NCBI RefSeq assembly: GCF_000613845.1
Contig: NZ_BAJT01000007.1
Coordinates: 62,001-126,000, forward strand
Reading direction: 5' to 3'
Source of the DNA: Asaia astilbis JCM 15831
Lineage (GTDB): Bacteria; Pseudomonadota; Alphaproteobacteria; Acetobacterales; Acetobacteraceae
Length of the DNA stretch: 64,000 bases
Shown: piece after piece, positions 50,201 to 60,448 of the stretch
Numbering within the stretch: the first letter of the stretch is position 1
How the letters are laid out: each line of letters begins with the position of its first letter
Program-made: the position numbers and the translations under genes
Notes under the pieces: model-generated
The model's database searches: none
What the model was told of the DNA's origin: nothing
The model's input: the letters and a program-made list of their open reading frames with translations, nothing else

Positions 50201-51181
50201 CTAGCGTTCCAGTTTGAGGTCGTTTTCGCTGATTTCCATCAGAATTGTGCGGAATGTCTCGACCAGGAGACGGTTGCCCGGGGTCGGACGGGTCACGAAG
50301 TGGAAATGACTGACCAGATGCAGATCGTTGAAGTCGATACGACGAAGACTGCCTCGCTGCACCAATTGTGCGGCGAAAAGCTCGGGCAGGAAGCCTATAT
50401 ATTCGCCCGATAGAATGAGGAGCGCGCGTGCATCGATGTGATCGGCTCTGGCAGCAAAAGTCATTGACGGTTGCAGCTCTTCCCAAGAAGGAGATGAGGC
50501 AGCGTCGCTGACACTGATCATTCGGGCATTTGTCAGCGACGGATGATCGATCGTGTGGTCTGCTCGTTCGAAGAGGGGATGACCTGCGCCGCAGTAAAGA
50601 TTGGAGCGCTCGTAGAAAAGCGGGATCGAGTCCATCTCAGACGGCTGATGCGGAGTCAGGGTGACGCCTGCTGTCGCCGTACCGTTGTGGACAGCCAACT
50701 CCACATCCTGTGTAGAGGCTGAGTGCAATTCCATCTCGATGGCTGGGTAGCGACTGGCAAGGGTCTGTATGGCGCGTACGAGAACCGTTTCGCCGTGAAT
50801 CTGAATATTATCGGTCAGATAAAGACAGAACCGGCCTGAAACCGTGCCGCTTACATCATTAACACGTTGCTGGAACAGTTCAATTTCGTCAAAGAGCTTT
50901 GCCGTAGCGTCTAAAATTCCCTCGCCTTCGCGGGTTAGAGCAAATCCCGATCGTCCGCGATGGCACAACACCATGTTCAGACGATCTTCGAGGGCGGCGA
51001 TATCGATACTGATCGAGGATTTGCTTTTGCCGAGAGCCAATTCGGCAGCCGCGAAGCCTCCGTGATGCGCTACGGAGGAAAATACGCGCAAAAGGCGCAG
51101 ATCTACCTCAGCGATACGACCTTGAAACCCGCTGACACGGGGAAGAGGGCGGGCGTTGGCGGGTATGCGTGGACGAGACAA
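50201..51181 (-). CDS. LysR-type transcriptional regulator
   Basis: 326 residues. Winged helix VDLRLLRVFSSVAHHGGFAAAELALGKSKSSISIDIAALEDRLN begins near residue 27, with CHRGRSGFALTREGEGIL as the wing. The substrate-binding domain starts near SGRFCLYLTDNIQIHGE. The N-terminal 25 residues are unconserved, so a start just before VDLRLLRVF is possible. It is convergent with the TonB receptor and separated from the next gene by 0.7 kb. Effector and targets unknown; homologues of this N-terminal style often control catabolic genes. Confidence 0.85.
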   Translation of the reverse strand: MSRPRIPANARPLPRVSGFQGRIAEVDLRLLRVFSSVAHHGGFAAAELALGKSKSSISIDIAALEDRLNMVLCHRGRSGFALTREGEGILDATAKLFDEIELFQQRVNDVSGTVSGRFCLYLTDNIQIHGETVLVRAIQTLASRYPAIEMELHSASTQDVELAVHNGTATAGVTLTPHQPSEMDSIPLFYERSNLYCGAGHPLFERADHTIDHPSLTNARMISVSDAASSPSWEELQPSMTFAARADHIDARALLILSGEYIGFLPELFAAQLVQRGSLRRIDFNDLHLVSHFHFVTRPTPGNRLLVETFRTILMEISENDLKLER

Positions 51182-51909
51182 GGGCTAAGATCCAGTTTCA
51201 GACGTCAGGCAATGGTATCTCTCCCTGCGACGTGACGAAAATTTCAAAACGCCTACAGGTAATATCCTTATGATAAATGAAGTGTGATCGTGCGAAATCA
51301 AAGTTAAATTCTCTAAATGGAAAATAAAATATCGACTCGTTATTAGTGGATCGTCATTCGTACTTCGGGCGAAGGCTGGGTGATCAACCGCTCACACTCG
51401 AGGCATGTCAGCTTCATGTTGCCAGTTTATGGCCTTGACCGTACGCGATACGTCATCCGACTAGCTCTCATGAGCGGAGTGGCACCGCCCACCCCATGAC
51501 GATGCCGCTCAGATGTGCCAAGTTGTGTAGCGTGTCCCAGTTCAAGCGCGAGCGCCCCTACGTCGGTGATGGTTCTTCGACATGGCCATATCGGATCCGG
51601 TGTCGCGGGATGTCTGACAAGCCTACCTCATAGTTACCGTACAAAGCGGCCCTGACATGCTGCTGCCTCTGCTCTGTGGGGTCGTTTTAAAATAATGCCT
51701 GACATCTGATATTGCTTCGGGATCATCACTTGAGGCGCAGGTTGTTCGTGTCGCAGAGGCAATAGTGAAGCGAGACCTCCGCCCTTCTCTAAAATTATAA
51801 CCCGAGATGACTCGGCTTGGATCGACCTTGACGCGCCAATTTCGTGTTTTCTTCTGCATACGGTAAAATCTGGTATTGTCGCTTGACTGCCGCCACATGA
51901 GAGGACCCC
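51182..51909. other. 0.7-kb stretch without a supportable gene
   Basis: Antisense open frames at 51623-51981 have no family features and collide with the glycosyltransferase start, so I reject them. A 24-codon minus-strand ORF with a CxxC near 51345-51417 is too small to support. The stretch presumably holds the LysR and glycosyltransferase promoters and perhaps decayed DNA. Confidence 0.45.
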
Positions 51910-52636
51910 ATGCGCCGTGTCGTAATCAACCGTGCCGTCGATACAGATCGTCTTGAACGGTTCAGACGTTTCAATCAGCATGCTGGAGTGATCGAATGGG
52001 CCGAGGGCGTGGAGGGAGAGCGTTTTACTCCAGGAGACCTTGCAGAGCGCGGGATGGCTGACCCGGGTTTAAAATACACGCCCGGCGCATTGGGCGCGGC
52101 TCTGTCTCATCTCGGTTTATGGAGCCAGGCTGCGCAGCAGGACACGCCCTTGGTTGTTTTTGAAGATGACGCGCTACTGTGTCGTAATTTCACGACGGAA
52201 AGCGAGCGCCTGATTGCGACCTTGCCTGAGGGGTGGGACGTCGCGCTATTGGGCTATAATTTCAACGCGCCCATTACGATTGACGCTCTGCCCGGTGTTA
52301 CACGAGGGACCGTTACCCTTGATGAAAAGCGGATGCAGAAAAATGCATCGTCTTTCACGTCACAGGATGTCAATGCCGGTGTCTTCAGACTACTTCAGGC
52401 GTTCGGCCTTTGCGCATATGTCGTCTCGCCCAAAGGAGCACGCAGACTGCTCGACTGTTGCCTCCCGCTAAGCGCAGGAATATCAGCAGCTCGGTCTGGA
52501 CCGTATGGTGCGCAATGTCGGGATCGACGTTGTGACGTCCTATCACTACGCACAGCTCAATGCGTTTGGAGCCTTTCCACCGCTGGCTATTTCGCCCAAC
52601 GATAAGGCACTTTCCACGACGAGACGGACCGCCTGA
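51910..52636 (+). CDS. Family 25 glycosyltransferase (frameshifted)
   Basis: About 242 residues. The opening MRRVVINRAVDTDRLERF, the LGAALSHLGLWSQAAQQ segment and VVFEDDALLC (acidic metal/donor motif) are those of GT25 LPS-type galactosyl/glucosyltransferases. LCAYVVSPKGARRLLD is the usual late motif. A break near 52465 (CTAAGCGCAGG) is followed in another frame by QEYQQLGLDRMVRNVGIDVVTSYH and a natural end at 52636. It would modify a surface glycan from the cytoplasmic side. It stands alone, convergent with the iol repressor gene. Confidence 0.8.
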
Positions 52637-52641
52637 GGGTG

Positions 52642-53481
52642 TCAGCTTCGGCGTTCTGCCACTGCGGCTGCGAGCGTTGAGACAAGAACCATCGATGCGG
52701 CGTTGGAACGGAACCCCTGAAAATCGGCCTCATGGACCTCAAGCCATAAGCCGGATTGGGGAATGACCGGGCTGGCAGCGCTGTCGGTCATTGAGATGAT
52801 CGGGACCTCACGGGCTTCGAGCGCCTGAAAGAGCTCGACCGTACGCGGGGCATAGGCCTTGTAGCTAAGGACGAGAGCGGCATCCTCAGGGCCAGCATAG
52901 GCAAAGCTTTCCTCTTCCATCCCGGTTTCGAGCCCGATGATGTGATGCTGAATGTCGAGCTTCGACAGCAGATAGGACAGATAGCGGATCACCGGCATCG
53001 ACCGACGCAGTCCCAGTAGGTAGAGGCATTTTGCCTGAGCCAGCGTTGTGACCGCAGCGTCAAGCCGATCTGGCAAAAGCTGTGTCTGAAGTGCCCGAAG
53101 GGATTCGTGAGCAGCTTCGTAAAACCCGCTGAAAATAGCCGATGCTTCGACCGCTTCACCATCCACGCGATGCAGGGCGTTGACGCGCTCCTTATAGGTG
53201 ACATTGCGCACACGCAGCCTGTCTCGAAACACAGCCTGCATATCCGAAAATCCTGCAAACCCCAGCGTCCGAGCAAAACGTACGACCGTCGAGGGCTGAA
53301 CGACGGCCTGACGCGCGAGTGAGCTGACTGTGCCGAGGGCCACTTCGTCAGGCGCATTGCTGACGAAATCAGCGAGTTGCACCAGTCGTTTGGGCAGCTC
53401 CTCGTAACAGAGGCGCAAGCGATGATGAAAGGCGTCGAAATCGGACTGGATGGAGAAGGTGTCGTCAGGAAATTCGGTCAA
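52642..53481 (-). CDS. iolR: RpiR-family repressor of the inositol operon
   Basis: 279 residues: an N-terminal HTH_6 domain (LVQLADFVSNAPDEVALGTVSSLARQAVVQPSTVVRFARTLGFAGFSDMQAVFR) and a C-terminal SIS sugar-isomerase domain (residues ~130-270: CLYLLGLRRSMPVIRYLSYLL, ALVLSYKAYAPRTVELFQAL, IISMTDSAASP). It is divergent from iolC; RpiR-type IolR of rhizobia represses iol genes and binds GGAA-N6-TTCC, and two such sites are in the shared promoter region. It would respond to an inositol catabolite through SIS. A TTG start is used, as no nearby ATG is in frame. The gene name is by role and position. Confidence 0.85.
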   Translation of the reverse strand: MTEFPDDTFSIQSDFDAFHHRLRLCYEELPKRLVQLADFVSNAPDEVALGTVSSLARQAVVQPSTVVRFARTLGFAGFSDMQAVFRDRLRVRNVTYKERVNALHRVDGEAVEASAIFSGFYEAAHESLRALQTQLLPDRLDAAVTTLAQAKCLYLLGLRRSMPVIRYLSYLLSKLDIQHHIIGLETGMEEESFAYAGPEDAALVLSYKAYAPRTVELFQALEAREVPIISMTDSAASPVIPQSGLWLEVHEADFQGFRSNAASMVLVSTLAAAVAERRS

Positions 53482-53500
53482 GGTAGCGCAATCCGGTAAG

Positions 53501-53514
53501 GGAATGAAAATTCC
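53501..53514. promoter_or_regulatory. IolR operator 1 (GGAA-N6-TTCC)
   Basis: GGAATGAAAATTCC, 20 bp upstream of the repressor gene start, matching the rhizobial IolR recognition rule GGAA-N6-TTCC. It is positioned for autoregulation. Confidence 0.65.
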
Positions 53515-53607
53515 ATAACATTCTATCGGCAGAACGCCAAAGGCACTGCTGTCTAGGGCTCGGATCCCGATCTGATCACATCACCGTGCAAAATTAAAGA
53601 AAATTAG

Positions 53608-53621
53608 GGAATATACGTTCC
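53608..53621. promoter_or_regulatory. IolR operator 2 (GGAA-N6-TTCC)
   Basis: GGAATATACGTTCC, 68 bp before the iolC start and 94 bp from operator 1, in the likely iolC promoter. A further dyad CAGAAC-TTAT-GTTCTG follows at about 53638-53653. Confidence 0.7.
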
Positions 53622-53688
53622 GTGTGGTGACCTATAACAGAACTTATGTTCTGATAATGAGCAACCTAACATGCTGCAGGAGTCGGGG

Positions 53689-55613
53689 ATGCGCGGACAG
53701 GATCTCGATATCGTCGCTATTGGACGTTCCTCTGTCGATCTTTACGGTCAGCAGATCGGTGGCCGACTGGAAGATATGGCCAGCTTCAGCAAGGCCGTGG
53801 GGGGGTGTCCCGCCAATATCGCGATCGGCACTGCGCGACTGGGTTTGAAATCGGCGCTTGTCACGCGCGTCGGCGATGAGCATTTCGGCCGCTTCATCAC
53901 CGAGCAGCTGGAGCGGGAAGGGGTTTGTACCGATGGTGTGCAGATCGATCCGGATCGTTTTACCGCTCTGGCCATTCTAGGCGTGCGCGATCGGGAGAAT
54001 TTCCCGCTTCTCTTTTATCGAACCGATTGTGCCGATGCTGCTCTCGATGAGGGCGATGTCGATCCGGCGTTGATCGCGCGCACGAAAGCAGTTGTCGTGA
54101 CGGGCACGCATTTTTCGCGTCCCGCTTCGGCCAAGGCACAGCGCAAGGCAATGGATCTGGTGCATCAGCATGGCGGCAAGGTTGTGTTCGATGTCGATTA
54201 TCGCCCCAATCTCTGGGGCCTGGCAGGGATTGGCGACGGAGAATCACGCTACATCAAGTCGGATAGCGTAACCGCTCATCTGAAGGAAATCCTGCCCCAT
54301 TGCGATCTGATCGTCGGCACGGAAGAAGAGCTGCATATTGCGGGTGGCAGTGAGGACACGCTTGAGGCCATTCGTGCCGTCAGGGCTGTGTCGAAAGCCA
54401 CCATCGTTTGCAAGCGTGGACCGATGGGGTGCGTCGTTTTCGAAGGAGCTATTCCGGACTCTCTGGAAGACGGCATTTCGGGGCCCGGTTTCCCGGTGGA
54501 GGTCTATAACACGCTCGGTGCTGGCGACGCCTTCATGTCCGGCTTTCTACGCGGCTGGGTTCGGGGCGAGAAAATTGCCGAATGCTGTCGTTTCGCGAAT
54601 GCCTGCGGCGCTTTTGCGGTCTCGCGTCTGCTCTGCTCGTCTGAAATTCCGACCTGGGAAGAGCTCAGCTATTTCCTGGCAAAAGGCAGCAGTCAGCGCG
54701 CCCTGCGCCGTGATGAGGCGCTCAATCATCTGCATTGGGTCACGACACGTCGGCAGCAGACCACCCCCATCATGGCACTGGCATGCGATCATCGATTGCA
54801 GCTCGAAGAGATTGCGAACGCAGTCGGCGCCTCTTTCGATCGCCTGCCCAAGTTCAAGAAATTGGCCGTTCAGGCAGCCAAAAGTGTGGCGCAAGGCCGT
54901 CCTGGCTTTGGCGTGTTCATGGATGGACGTTACGGGCAGGATGCCCTGTTCGACGCCTCACACGCGGGTTTGTGGACAGCGCGCCCCATAGAGAAAACGG
55001 GCTCGCGTCCGCTCGAGTTTGAGTGTGGCGGATCTCTTGGTGCACATCTGGTTGAATGGCCGAGCGCGCAAATCATTAAATGCCTGTGCTTCTATCATCC
55101 TGATGACAGCGATGAGCTGAAGCATCGTCAGGAGCGCGAATTGCTTCGGGCGCAGGATGCGTGTCGCAAGTTTGGCAAGGAGATCCTGATCGAGATCATT
55201 GCGGGCAAGAACGGTACGCTGACCAGTAACACCGTCTCGTCTATTCTCTCTCGCCTTTACGATGTCGGCCTGCGTCCCGATTGGTGGAAGCTCGAAGGCC
55301 AGCGCGATCCAAAGTCCTGGGAGAAGATCGGGGCAGTTATCGAAGCACGCGATCCCCATTGCCGTGGTGTCGTCATTCTGGGTCTCGACGCGCCAGCAGA
55401 AGAGCTGATGGAGGCCTTCAGGGCCTCGTCAGCGACACCATGGGTCAAGGGCTTTGCCATAGGGCGCACCATTTTCGCACAGCCCGCCCGAGACTGGCTG
55501 GCCGGGAAGACTACTGATGAGCAGGCCGTTGCGAGATGGCGCGGCGTTTCAGCGCCTTCGTCGATGCCTGGACGTCCCGCGATCAGGCGGCACTGTCCGG
55601 CGCAAGCGCCTGA
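53689..55613 (+). CDS. iolC: 5-dehydro-2-deoxygluconokinase fused to DUF2090 aldolase-like domain (frameshifted at 3' end)
   Basis: About 641 residues. Residues 1-320 are a PfkB/ribokinase-type sugar kinase (DIVAIGRSSVDLYGQQIGG, GGCPANIAIGTARLG, catalytic NTLGAGDAFMSGFL), phosphorylating 2-deoxy-5-keto-D-gluconate. Residues ~335-625 are DUF2090 (MALACDHRLQLEE, FGVFMDGRYGQDAL, WWKLEGQRDP), annotated in many proteobacteria as the downstream phosphate aldolase, which would make IolJ unnecessary. The frame runs on to 55713, but a shift near 55533 gives ARRFSAFVDAWTSRDQAAL and a stop at 55613, leaving 17 bases to iolD. The ATG at 53689 has AGGAG six bases upstream; 53671 is less likely. Confidence 0.92.
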
Positions 55614-55630
55614 AGCGAGGGAGCACGGCA

Positions 55631-57487
55631 ATGAAAACGATCCGTTTGACCATGAGCCAGGCCCTTGTGCGGGCCATGATGGCGCAGAAGACCGAAATCG
55701 ACGGGCGTATTGAGCCCTTCTTTGCCGGGGTCTGGGCAATCTTTGGCCATGGCAATGTCGCCGGTCTGGGTGAGGCGCTTCATGCCCAACGTGAGACTCT
55801 GCCGACGCTGCGCGGTCATAACGAGCAGGGTATGGTCCACGCGGCGACGGCCTTTGCGAAGGCCTCCCGTCGTCGACGCGCCATGGCGTGCACCAGCTCG
55901 ATCGGGCCGGGTGCGTTGAACATGGTGACCGGAGCGGCCGTGGCTCATGTGAACCGGCTGCCAGTCCTGCTTTTGCCGGGTGATGTATTCGCTAATCGTA
56001 TTCCCGATCCGGTTCTGCAACAGGTCGAAGATTTCGGCGATGGCACGGTCACGGCGAGTGATGCTTTTCGGTCGGTCTCCCGTTATTTCGACCGGATTAC
56101 CCGGCCCGAGCAGATCGTGCCCGCGTTCGCTCGCGCGATGGCTGTGCTGACCGATCCCGCCGAATGCGGGCCGGTCGCGCTTTCCCTATGTCAGGACGTG
56201 CAGGCAGAGGCCTTCGATTATCCCGAGAGCTTCTTTGCCGAACGTGTGCACCGCATTCGTCGTCCTCTCGCAGATGAAGTCGAACTCGAGGAAGCCATTG
56301 CGCTCATCAGTCAGTCGCGCAAGCCGCTGGTCATTGCGGGTGGCGGCGTCCTGTATGCCGGTATCGAGAAACAGCTTGCGGCGTTTTGTGCCGAAAAAGG
56401 CATTCCCGTGGGCGAGACACAGGCAGGGCGCTCGTCGCTGCCGACGTCGAACACCCTGAATATGGGGGGCATTGGTGTCAGTGGCACCACTGCTGCCAAT
56501 GCAATGGCGGCGGAGGCCGATCTTGTTATTGCGGTTGGAACGCGCCTTGCCGATTTTACGACGGGATCCTGGGGGCTGTTCTCGAACCCCGATATGAAAA
56601 TCGTGTCGCTCAACATCCAGCCTTTCGATGCGACCAAGCATCAGGCGCTTGCGGTTGTGGGTGATGCCGGAAAATCCCTCATCGCACTCGATGCCAGGCT
56701 GAAGGGCTGGAAAGCAGCGCCTGAATGGACGGGTAAGGCCGAGCGTGCCTATCGCGAGTGGAGGGAGATCTCGGCGCGCTATCAGGCCCTGCCTGATGCG
56801 ACGCAAAAGACATTGCCGACCGACGCGCAGGTGATCGGCGCCGTGCAGCGCAACGGCCGCCCCACCGATACAGTGGTCTGCGCGGCGGGGGGGCTGCCTG
56901 CCGAGTTGCAGAAGCATTGGCAGGCCGAACAACCCGGCGGATACCATATGGAATATGGGTTCTCCTGCATGGGGTATGAATTGGCTGGAGCGCTCGGTGT
57001 AAAAATGGCCTGTCCCGATCGCGAGGTGATCGTGATGCTGGGGGACGGCTCGTGGCTGATGCTGAACACCGAAATCGCCACCTCCGTTTTGCTTGGCCAG
57101 AAGCTCATCGTCGTGTTGCTCGATAATCATGGATATGGCTGCATCAACCGTTTGCAGCAGGCCTGCGGCGGTGCTCCGTTCAATAATCTCTGGGAAGATT
57201 GCCAGCAGGTCCGTCCTTTCAAGATCGATTTCGTGCAGCTCGCTCATGGCCTTGGCGCGCATGCCGAAAAGATCTCAGGCCTCGCCGATCTGACAGAGGC
57301 CTTGGAGCGCGCACGCTCGGCAGACCGGACGACCGTTCTCGTCATCGACACCGACCCGGCACCGACCACCCAAGAGGGCGGCGCCTGGTGGGATGTCGCA
57401 GTGCCTGAGGTCTCGATCCGTCCGCAGGTCGATAAGGCCCGCGAAGAATATGAGAGGGCGCGTGGCGCGCAGCGTATCGGTAACTGA
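55631..57487 (+). CDS. iolD: 3D-(3,5/4)-trihydroxycyclohexane-1,2-dione hydrolase
   Basis: ThDP-dependent ring-opening enzyme giving 5-deoxy-glucuronate. 618 residues: N-terminal pyrimidine-binding domain (FAGVWAIFGHGNVAGLGEAL, catalytic-side Glu in RGHNEQGMVHAATAFAKA), a central domain (PLVIAGGGVLYAG), and the C-terminal pyrophosphate domain with VIVMLGDGSWLMLNTEIATSV and LDNHGYGCINRLQQACGG. The open frame extends to 55517, but homology and GAGGGAGC before 55631 set the start, after the iolC stop. It acts on the IolE product. Confidence 0.96.
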   Translation: MKTIRLTMSQALVRAMMAQKTEIDGRIEPFFAGVWAIFGHGNVAGLGEALHAQRETLPTLRGHNEQGMVHAATAFAKASRRRRAMACTSSIGPGALNMVTGAAVAHVNRLPVLLLPGDVFANRIPDPVLQQVEDFGDGTVTASDAFRSVSRYFDRITRPEQIVPAFARAMAVLTDPAECGPVALSLCQDVQAEAFDYPESFFAERVHRIRRPLADEVELEEAIALISQSRKPLVIAGGGVLYAGIEKQLAAFCAEKGIPVGETQAGRSSLPTSNTLNMGGIGVSGTTAANAMAAEADLVIAVGTRLADFTTGSWGLFSNPDMKIVSLNIQPFDATKHQALAVVGDAGKSLIALDARLKGWKAAPEWTGKAERAYREWREISARYQALPDATQKTLPTDAQVIGAVQRNGRPTDTVVCAAGGLPAELQKHWQAEQPGGYHMEYGFSCMGYELAGALGVKMACPDREVIVMLGDGSWLMLNTEIATSVLLGQKLIVVLLDNHGYGCINRLQQACGGAPFNNLWEDCQQVRPFKIDFVQLAHGLGAHAEKISGLADLTEALERARSADRTTVLVIDTDPAPTTQEGGAWWDVAVPEVSIRPQVDKAREEYERARGAQRIGN

Positions 57488-57539
57488 GACAGCTTTATTC
57501 CGTCTCTCGCCAATACGGCGATGAGGCAAGGAGACGAGT

Positions 57540-58439
57540 ATGACAATCAAAATTGGCGCCAATCCCATCATCTGGTCCAATGACGACATGCAGTCGGTTG
57601 GCGCATCCACAACGCTCGAAATGTGTCTGGCACAGGCGAAAAAGGCCGGCATTCAGGGCATGGAACTGGGTCATAAATTTCCCCAGACAGTCTCTGGCAT
57701 GAAGGCTGCACTCGATCCGTTCGGGCTGGAATTCATCTCCGGCTGGTGGTCGACCGAACTTCTGACGCGCTCTGCCGAAGAGGAAATTGAGGCACTCAAA
57801 CCCCGTCTGGAATTGCTCAAGGGCATGGGGTGCAAGGTCTGCATTGCGGCAGAGACGTCCAACGCGATTCATGGGCAGATCGATACGCCCCTCTCTGCGC
57901 GCCCTTTTCTGGCGGCAGCCGAGTGGAAAGCGTTTGCCCAGCGTATGACCGTCGTGGCCGGTTTTCTGGCAGATCATGGGATCGATCTCGTCTATCATCA
58001 CCACATGGGCACGGTTGTGCAGTCGCGAGACGATATTGCGCGCTTCATGGATCTGACCGGTCCCGCGGTGAAGCTGTTGCTCGATACAGGCCATGCGCTT
58101 TGGGGCGGGTCCGATCCCGCCGAGTTGGCCCGCTCTTATCGGGAGCGGATCCGTCATGTGCATGGCAAGGATATCCGTCCGTTCAAGCGGGCGCAGGCCG
58201 ATGTGTGTGACTGGAGTTTCTTACGAAGCGTGTTGTCCGGCGTGTTTACCGTGCCGGGCGATGGCTGCATCGACTATGCCCGCGTTATGCGTGAGCTGCC
58301 CGATTATGCAGGCTGGATCGTGCTTGAGGCCGAACAGGACCCTGAACTCGCTAATCCCCTCGTTTACGCCCGCATGGGCCGAAATTATCTGGTCGATACG
58401 CTGATTGCGACCGGCCATCTTTCGGGAGCGTCCCTATGA
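57540..58439 (+). CDS. iolE: Myo-inosose-2 dehydratase
   Basis: Dehydrates 2-keto-myo-inositol to the trihydroxycyclohexane-dione used by IolD. 299-residue TIM barrel with IGANPIIWSNDDMQSVG at the N-terminus, GMELGHKFPQ, DLVYHHHMGTVVQ, LLLDTGHALWGGSDP, RIRHVHGKDI and VLEAEQDP, the metal-ligand positions of the xylose-isomerase-like fold. AAGGAG precedes the ATG; the stop overlaps iolB (ATGA). Confidence 0.96.
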   Translation: MTIKIGANPIIWSNDDMQSVGASTTLEMCLAQAKKAGIQGMELGHKFPQTVSGMKAALDPFGLEFISGWWSTELLTRSAEEEIEALKPRLELLKGMGCKVCIAAETSNAIHGQIDTPLSARPFLAAAEWKAFAQRMTVVAGFLADHGIDLVYHHHMGTVVQSRDDIARFMDLTGPAVKLLLDTGHALWGGSDPAELARSYRERIRHVHGKDIRPFKRAQADVCDWSFLRSVLSGVFTVPGDGCIDYARVMRELPDYAGWIVLEAEQDPELANPLVYARMGRNYLVDTLIATGHLSGASL

Positions 58440-59236
58440 CGTCCACTCTTCTGGTGCGGTCTCACAAGCCTGACGAGACCAAGCGCACTGTCTCCGTAAC
58501 GCCTCAATCGGCGGGATGGGGCTATATCGATTTCAATGTGCGTTCTTTGGCGCCGGGAGATCACATCTCCGATCGCACCGGCCCGAATGAGACTTGTCTT
58601 GTGCTCGTCAGTGGCAAGGCGCGCATCCAGGGGGCAGGACAGGATTTCGGTCTGCTCGGAGAGCGCATGGATCCCTTCAGTGGAGCGCCCTGGTCTGTCT
58701 ATCTGCCTTCTGGGGCCGATTGGCGTGTCGAGGCGGAGACGGCGGTCGAGCTGGCAGTCTGTTCGTCTCCTGCCAAGGGCAAATACCCTGCCCGTGTCAT
58801 TTCGCCGGACGATGTGGGCGAACTGACGCGAGGGACGGGCACCAATCAGCGTTTCGTCCGCAATATTCTGCCTGACACGGCAGAAGCGGAAACTCTGCTG
58901 GTCGTCGAGGTCATCACGCCGGGTGGGCATTGGTCGAGCTATCCACCGCACAAACACGACACCGACGATTTCCCCAACGAGACCTATCTCGAAGAGACTT
59001 ATTATCATCGTCTCAAACGCGGCAGCGGGTTCGCCTTACAGCGTGTCTACACAAAAGACGGGTCGCTGGATGAGGCCATGGCTATTGCCGATCGTGACGT
59101 GGTGCTCGTGCCCAAAGGCTACCATCCTGTCGGCGCGCCGCATGGTTTCGACCTTTATTATCTCAATGTCATGGCGGGACCCCGTCGGGCCTGGAAATTC
59201 TCCATGGATCCTGACCAGGCCTTTCTCCCCTATTGA
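58436..59236 (+). CDS. iolB: 5-deoxy-glucuronate isomerase
   Basis: Isomerises 5-deoxy-D-glucuronate to 2-deoxy-5-keto-D-gluconate, the IolC substrate. 266-residue cupin: [44 protein letters not shown]-type metal region ([11 protein letters not shown]), [10 protein letters not shown], and the close [22 protein letters not shown]. It is translationally coupled to iolE, and 23 bases separate it from iolG. Confidence 0.95.
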   Translation: MTSTLLVRSHKPDETKRTVSVTPQSAGWGYIDFNVRSLAPGDHISDRTGPNETCLVLVSGKARIQGAGQDFGLLGERMDPFSGAPWSVYLPSGADWRVEAETAVELAVCSSPAKGKYPARVISPDDVGELTRGTGTNQRFVRNILPDTAEAETLLVVEVITPGGHWSSYPPHKHDTDDFPNETYLEETYYHRLKRGSGFALQRVYTKDGSLDEAMAIADRDVVLVPKGYHPVGAPHGFDLYYLNVMAGPRRAWKFSMDPDQAFLPY

Positions 59237-59259
59237 TTTGGACAAGTGGAGTTCTTGAA

Positions 59260-60273
59260 ATGACTCTCAAAATTGGTGTTATCGGCACGGGCGCTATTGG
59301 TGAGGACCATATCCGCCGGTGCATGCAGAGCCTCTCCGGTGCAGAAATCGTTGCTGTGACCGACGTCAATCTCGATCGCGCTCAGGAAGTAGCGAATAAA
59401 TACGCGCCGAAAGCCAAAGTGCCGCAGGATGGCGGGACGCTGATTGTCTTGCCCGAAGTCGAGGCCGTGATCGTCACCTCCTGGGGCGGGACACATGCGC
59501 AGTATGTGTTGGAGGCATTGCGGCACAAGAAATACGTCTTTTGTGAAAAGCCACTCGCTACGACGGCTGAAGATTGCCGCCGGATCGTCGAGGCTGAAGC
59601 CGCACATGGCAAACGCCTTTTGCAAGTTGGGTTCATGCGGCCCTATGACACAGGGTACCGTGCACTGAAATCCCTGATCGACAAGGGTGAAATCGGCGAG
59701 GTTCTGATGATCCATGCGGCTCATCGTAACCAGCGTGTCGGCGCCAATTACAAGACCGATATGGGTATAACGGACACGCTCGTACACGAGCTTGACGTGT
59801 TTCGCTGGATGCTTGGCGATGATTATGTGAGCGCTCAGGTCATTTTCCCACGTCGGACATCCAAGGCGCTGGAGCATATTCGTGATCCGCAGATTGTTTT
59901 GCTGGAAACGAAAAAAGGCATTCGCATCGATGTCGAAATATTCGTCAATTGCCAATACGGATATGACATCAAATGCGCGGTGGTCGGAGAGCTGGGTGAG
60001 GCCAGCTTGCCCTTACCTCCTGCTATTGAACTGCGTAAGGCCGCCGCCTTGTCGACCGAAATCATGACCGACTGGAAAGAGCGGTTCATCGCGGCGTATG
60101 ACGTTGAGGTTCAGGATTTTATCAATGGCGTCAAAGCTGGCGCGCTGAACGGGGCGACCGCGTGGGACGGTTACTGCGCCTCGGTGGCTGCTGATGCCTG
60201 CGTCAGGGCGCAGGAAAGCGGACAGATCGAAAAAATTGAAATGACAATGCGTCCAGCCCTTTACGGCGGTTGA
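59260..60273 (+). CDS. iolG: Inositol 2-dehydrogenase
   Basis: NAD+-dependent oxidation of myo-inositol to 2-keto-myo-inositol, the first step of the pathway. 337 residues: Rossmann [24 protein letters not shown], the conserved [13 protein letters not shown] with catalytic Lys, [14 protein letters not shown], and the Asp/His pair in [16 protein letters not shown]. The ATG at 59260 is preferred to the TTG at 59233 that lies inside iolB. Another Gfo/Idh dehydrogenase lies downstream. Confidence 0.94.
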   Translation: MTLKIGVIGTGAIGEDHIRRCMQSLSGAEIVAVTDVNLDRAQEVANKYAPKAKVPQDGGTLIVLPEVEAVIVTSWGGTHAQYVLEALRHKKYVFCEKPLATTAEDCRRIVEAEAAHGKRLLQVGFMRPYDTGYRALKSLIDKGEIGEVLMIHAAHRNQRVGANYKTDMGITDTLVHELDVFRWMLGDDYVSAQVIFPRRTSKALEHIRDPQIVLLETKKGIRIDVEIFVNCQYGYDIKCAVVGELGEASLPLPPAIELRKAAALSTEIMTDWKERFIAAYDVEVQDFINGVKAGALNGATAWDGYCASVAADACVRAQESGQIEKIEMTMRPALYGG

Positions 60274-60413
60274 GTTTCCACTGGCGGAAACGACTGTCTG
60301 ACAGAGGCTGAAGCCGTAAAGATCTCATGCACCATTTCCTGACCGAATAATGATCAGCACAGGGCGCACATGATCCGGAACGGCTCTCTAAAACCCGTTC
60401 AATGACTGTCTCT

Positions 60414-60433
60414 CCCGGCAAAAAAAAGCCGGG
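60414..60433 (+). promoter_or_regulatory. Hairpin just upstream of the sugar porter RBS
   Basis: CCCGGC and GCCGGG pair around an A8 loop, ending one base before the AAAGGAGAG ribosome site of the next gene. It could stabilise processed mRNA or modulate translation; on the minus strand it would look like a terminator. Confidence 0.5.
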
Positions 60434-60448
60434 AAAGGAGAGCATCTC

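Noticed and set aside
51634-51981. Minus-strand open frame overlapping the GT25 start
   Set aside because: Overlaps the N-terminus of a recognised glycosyltransferase on the other strand; low-complexity translation and no ribosome site.
55517-55630. Earlier start for iolD
   Set aside because: The extension overlaps the corrected iolC C-terminus and lacks homology; the ATG at 55631 has a good ribosome site.
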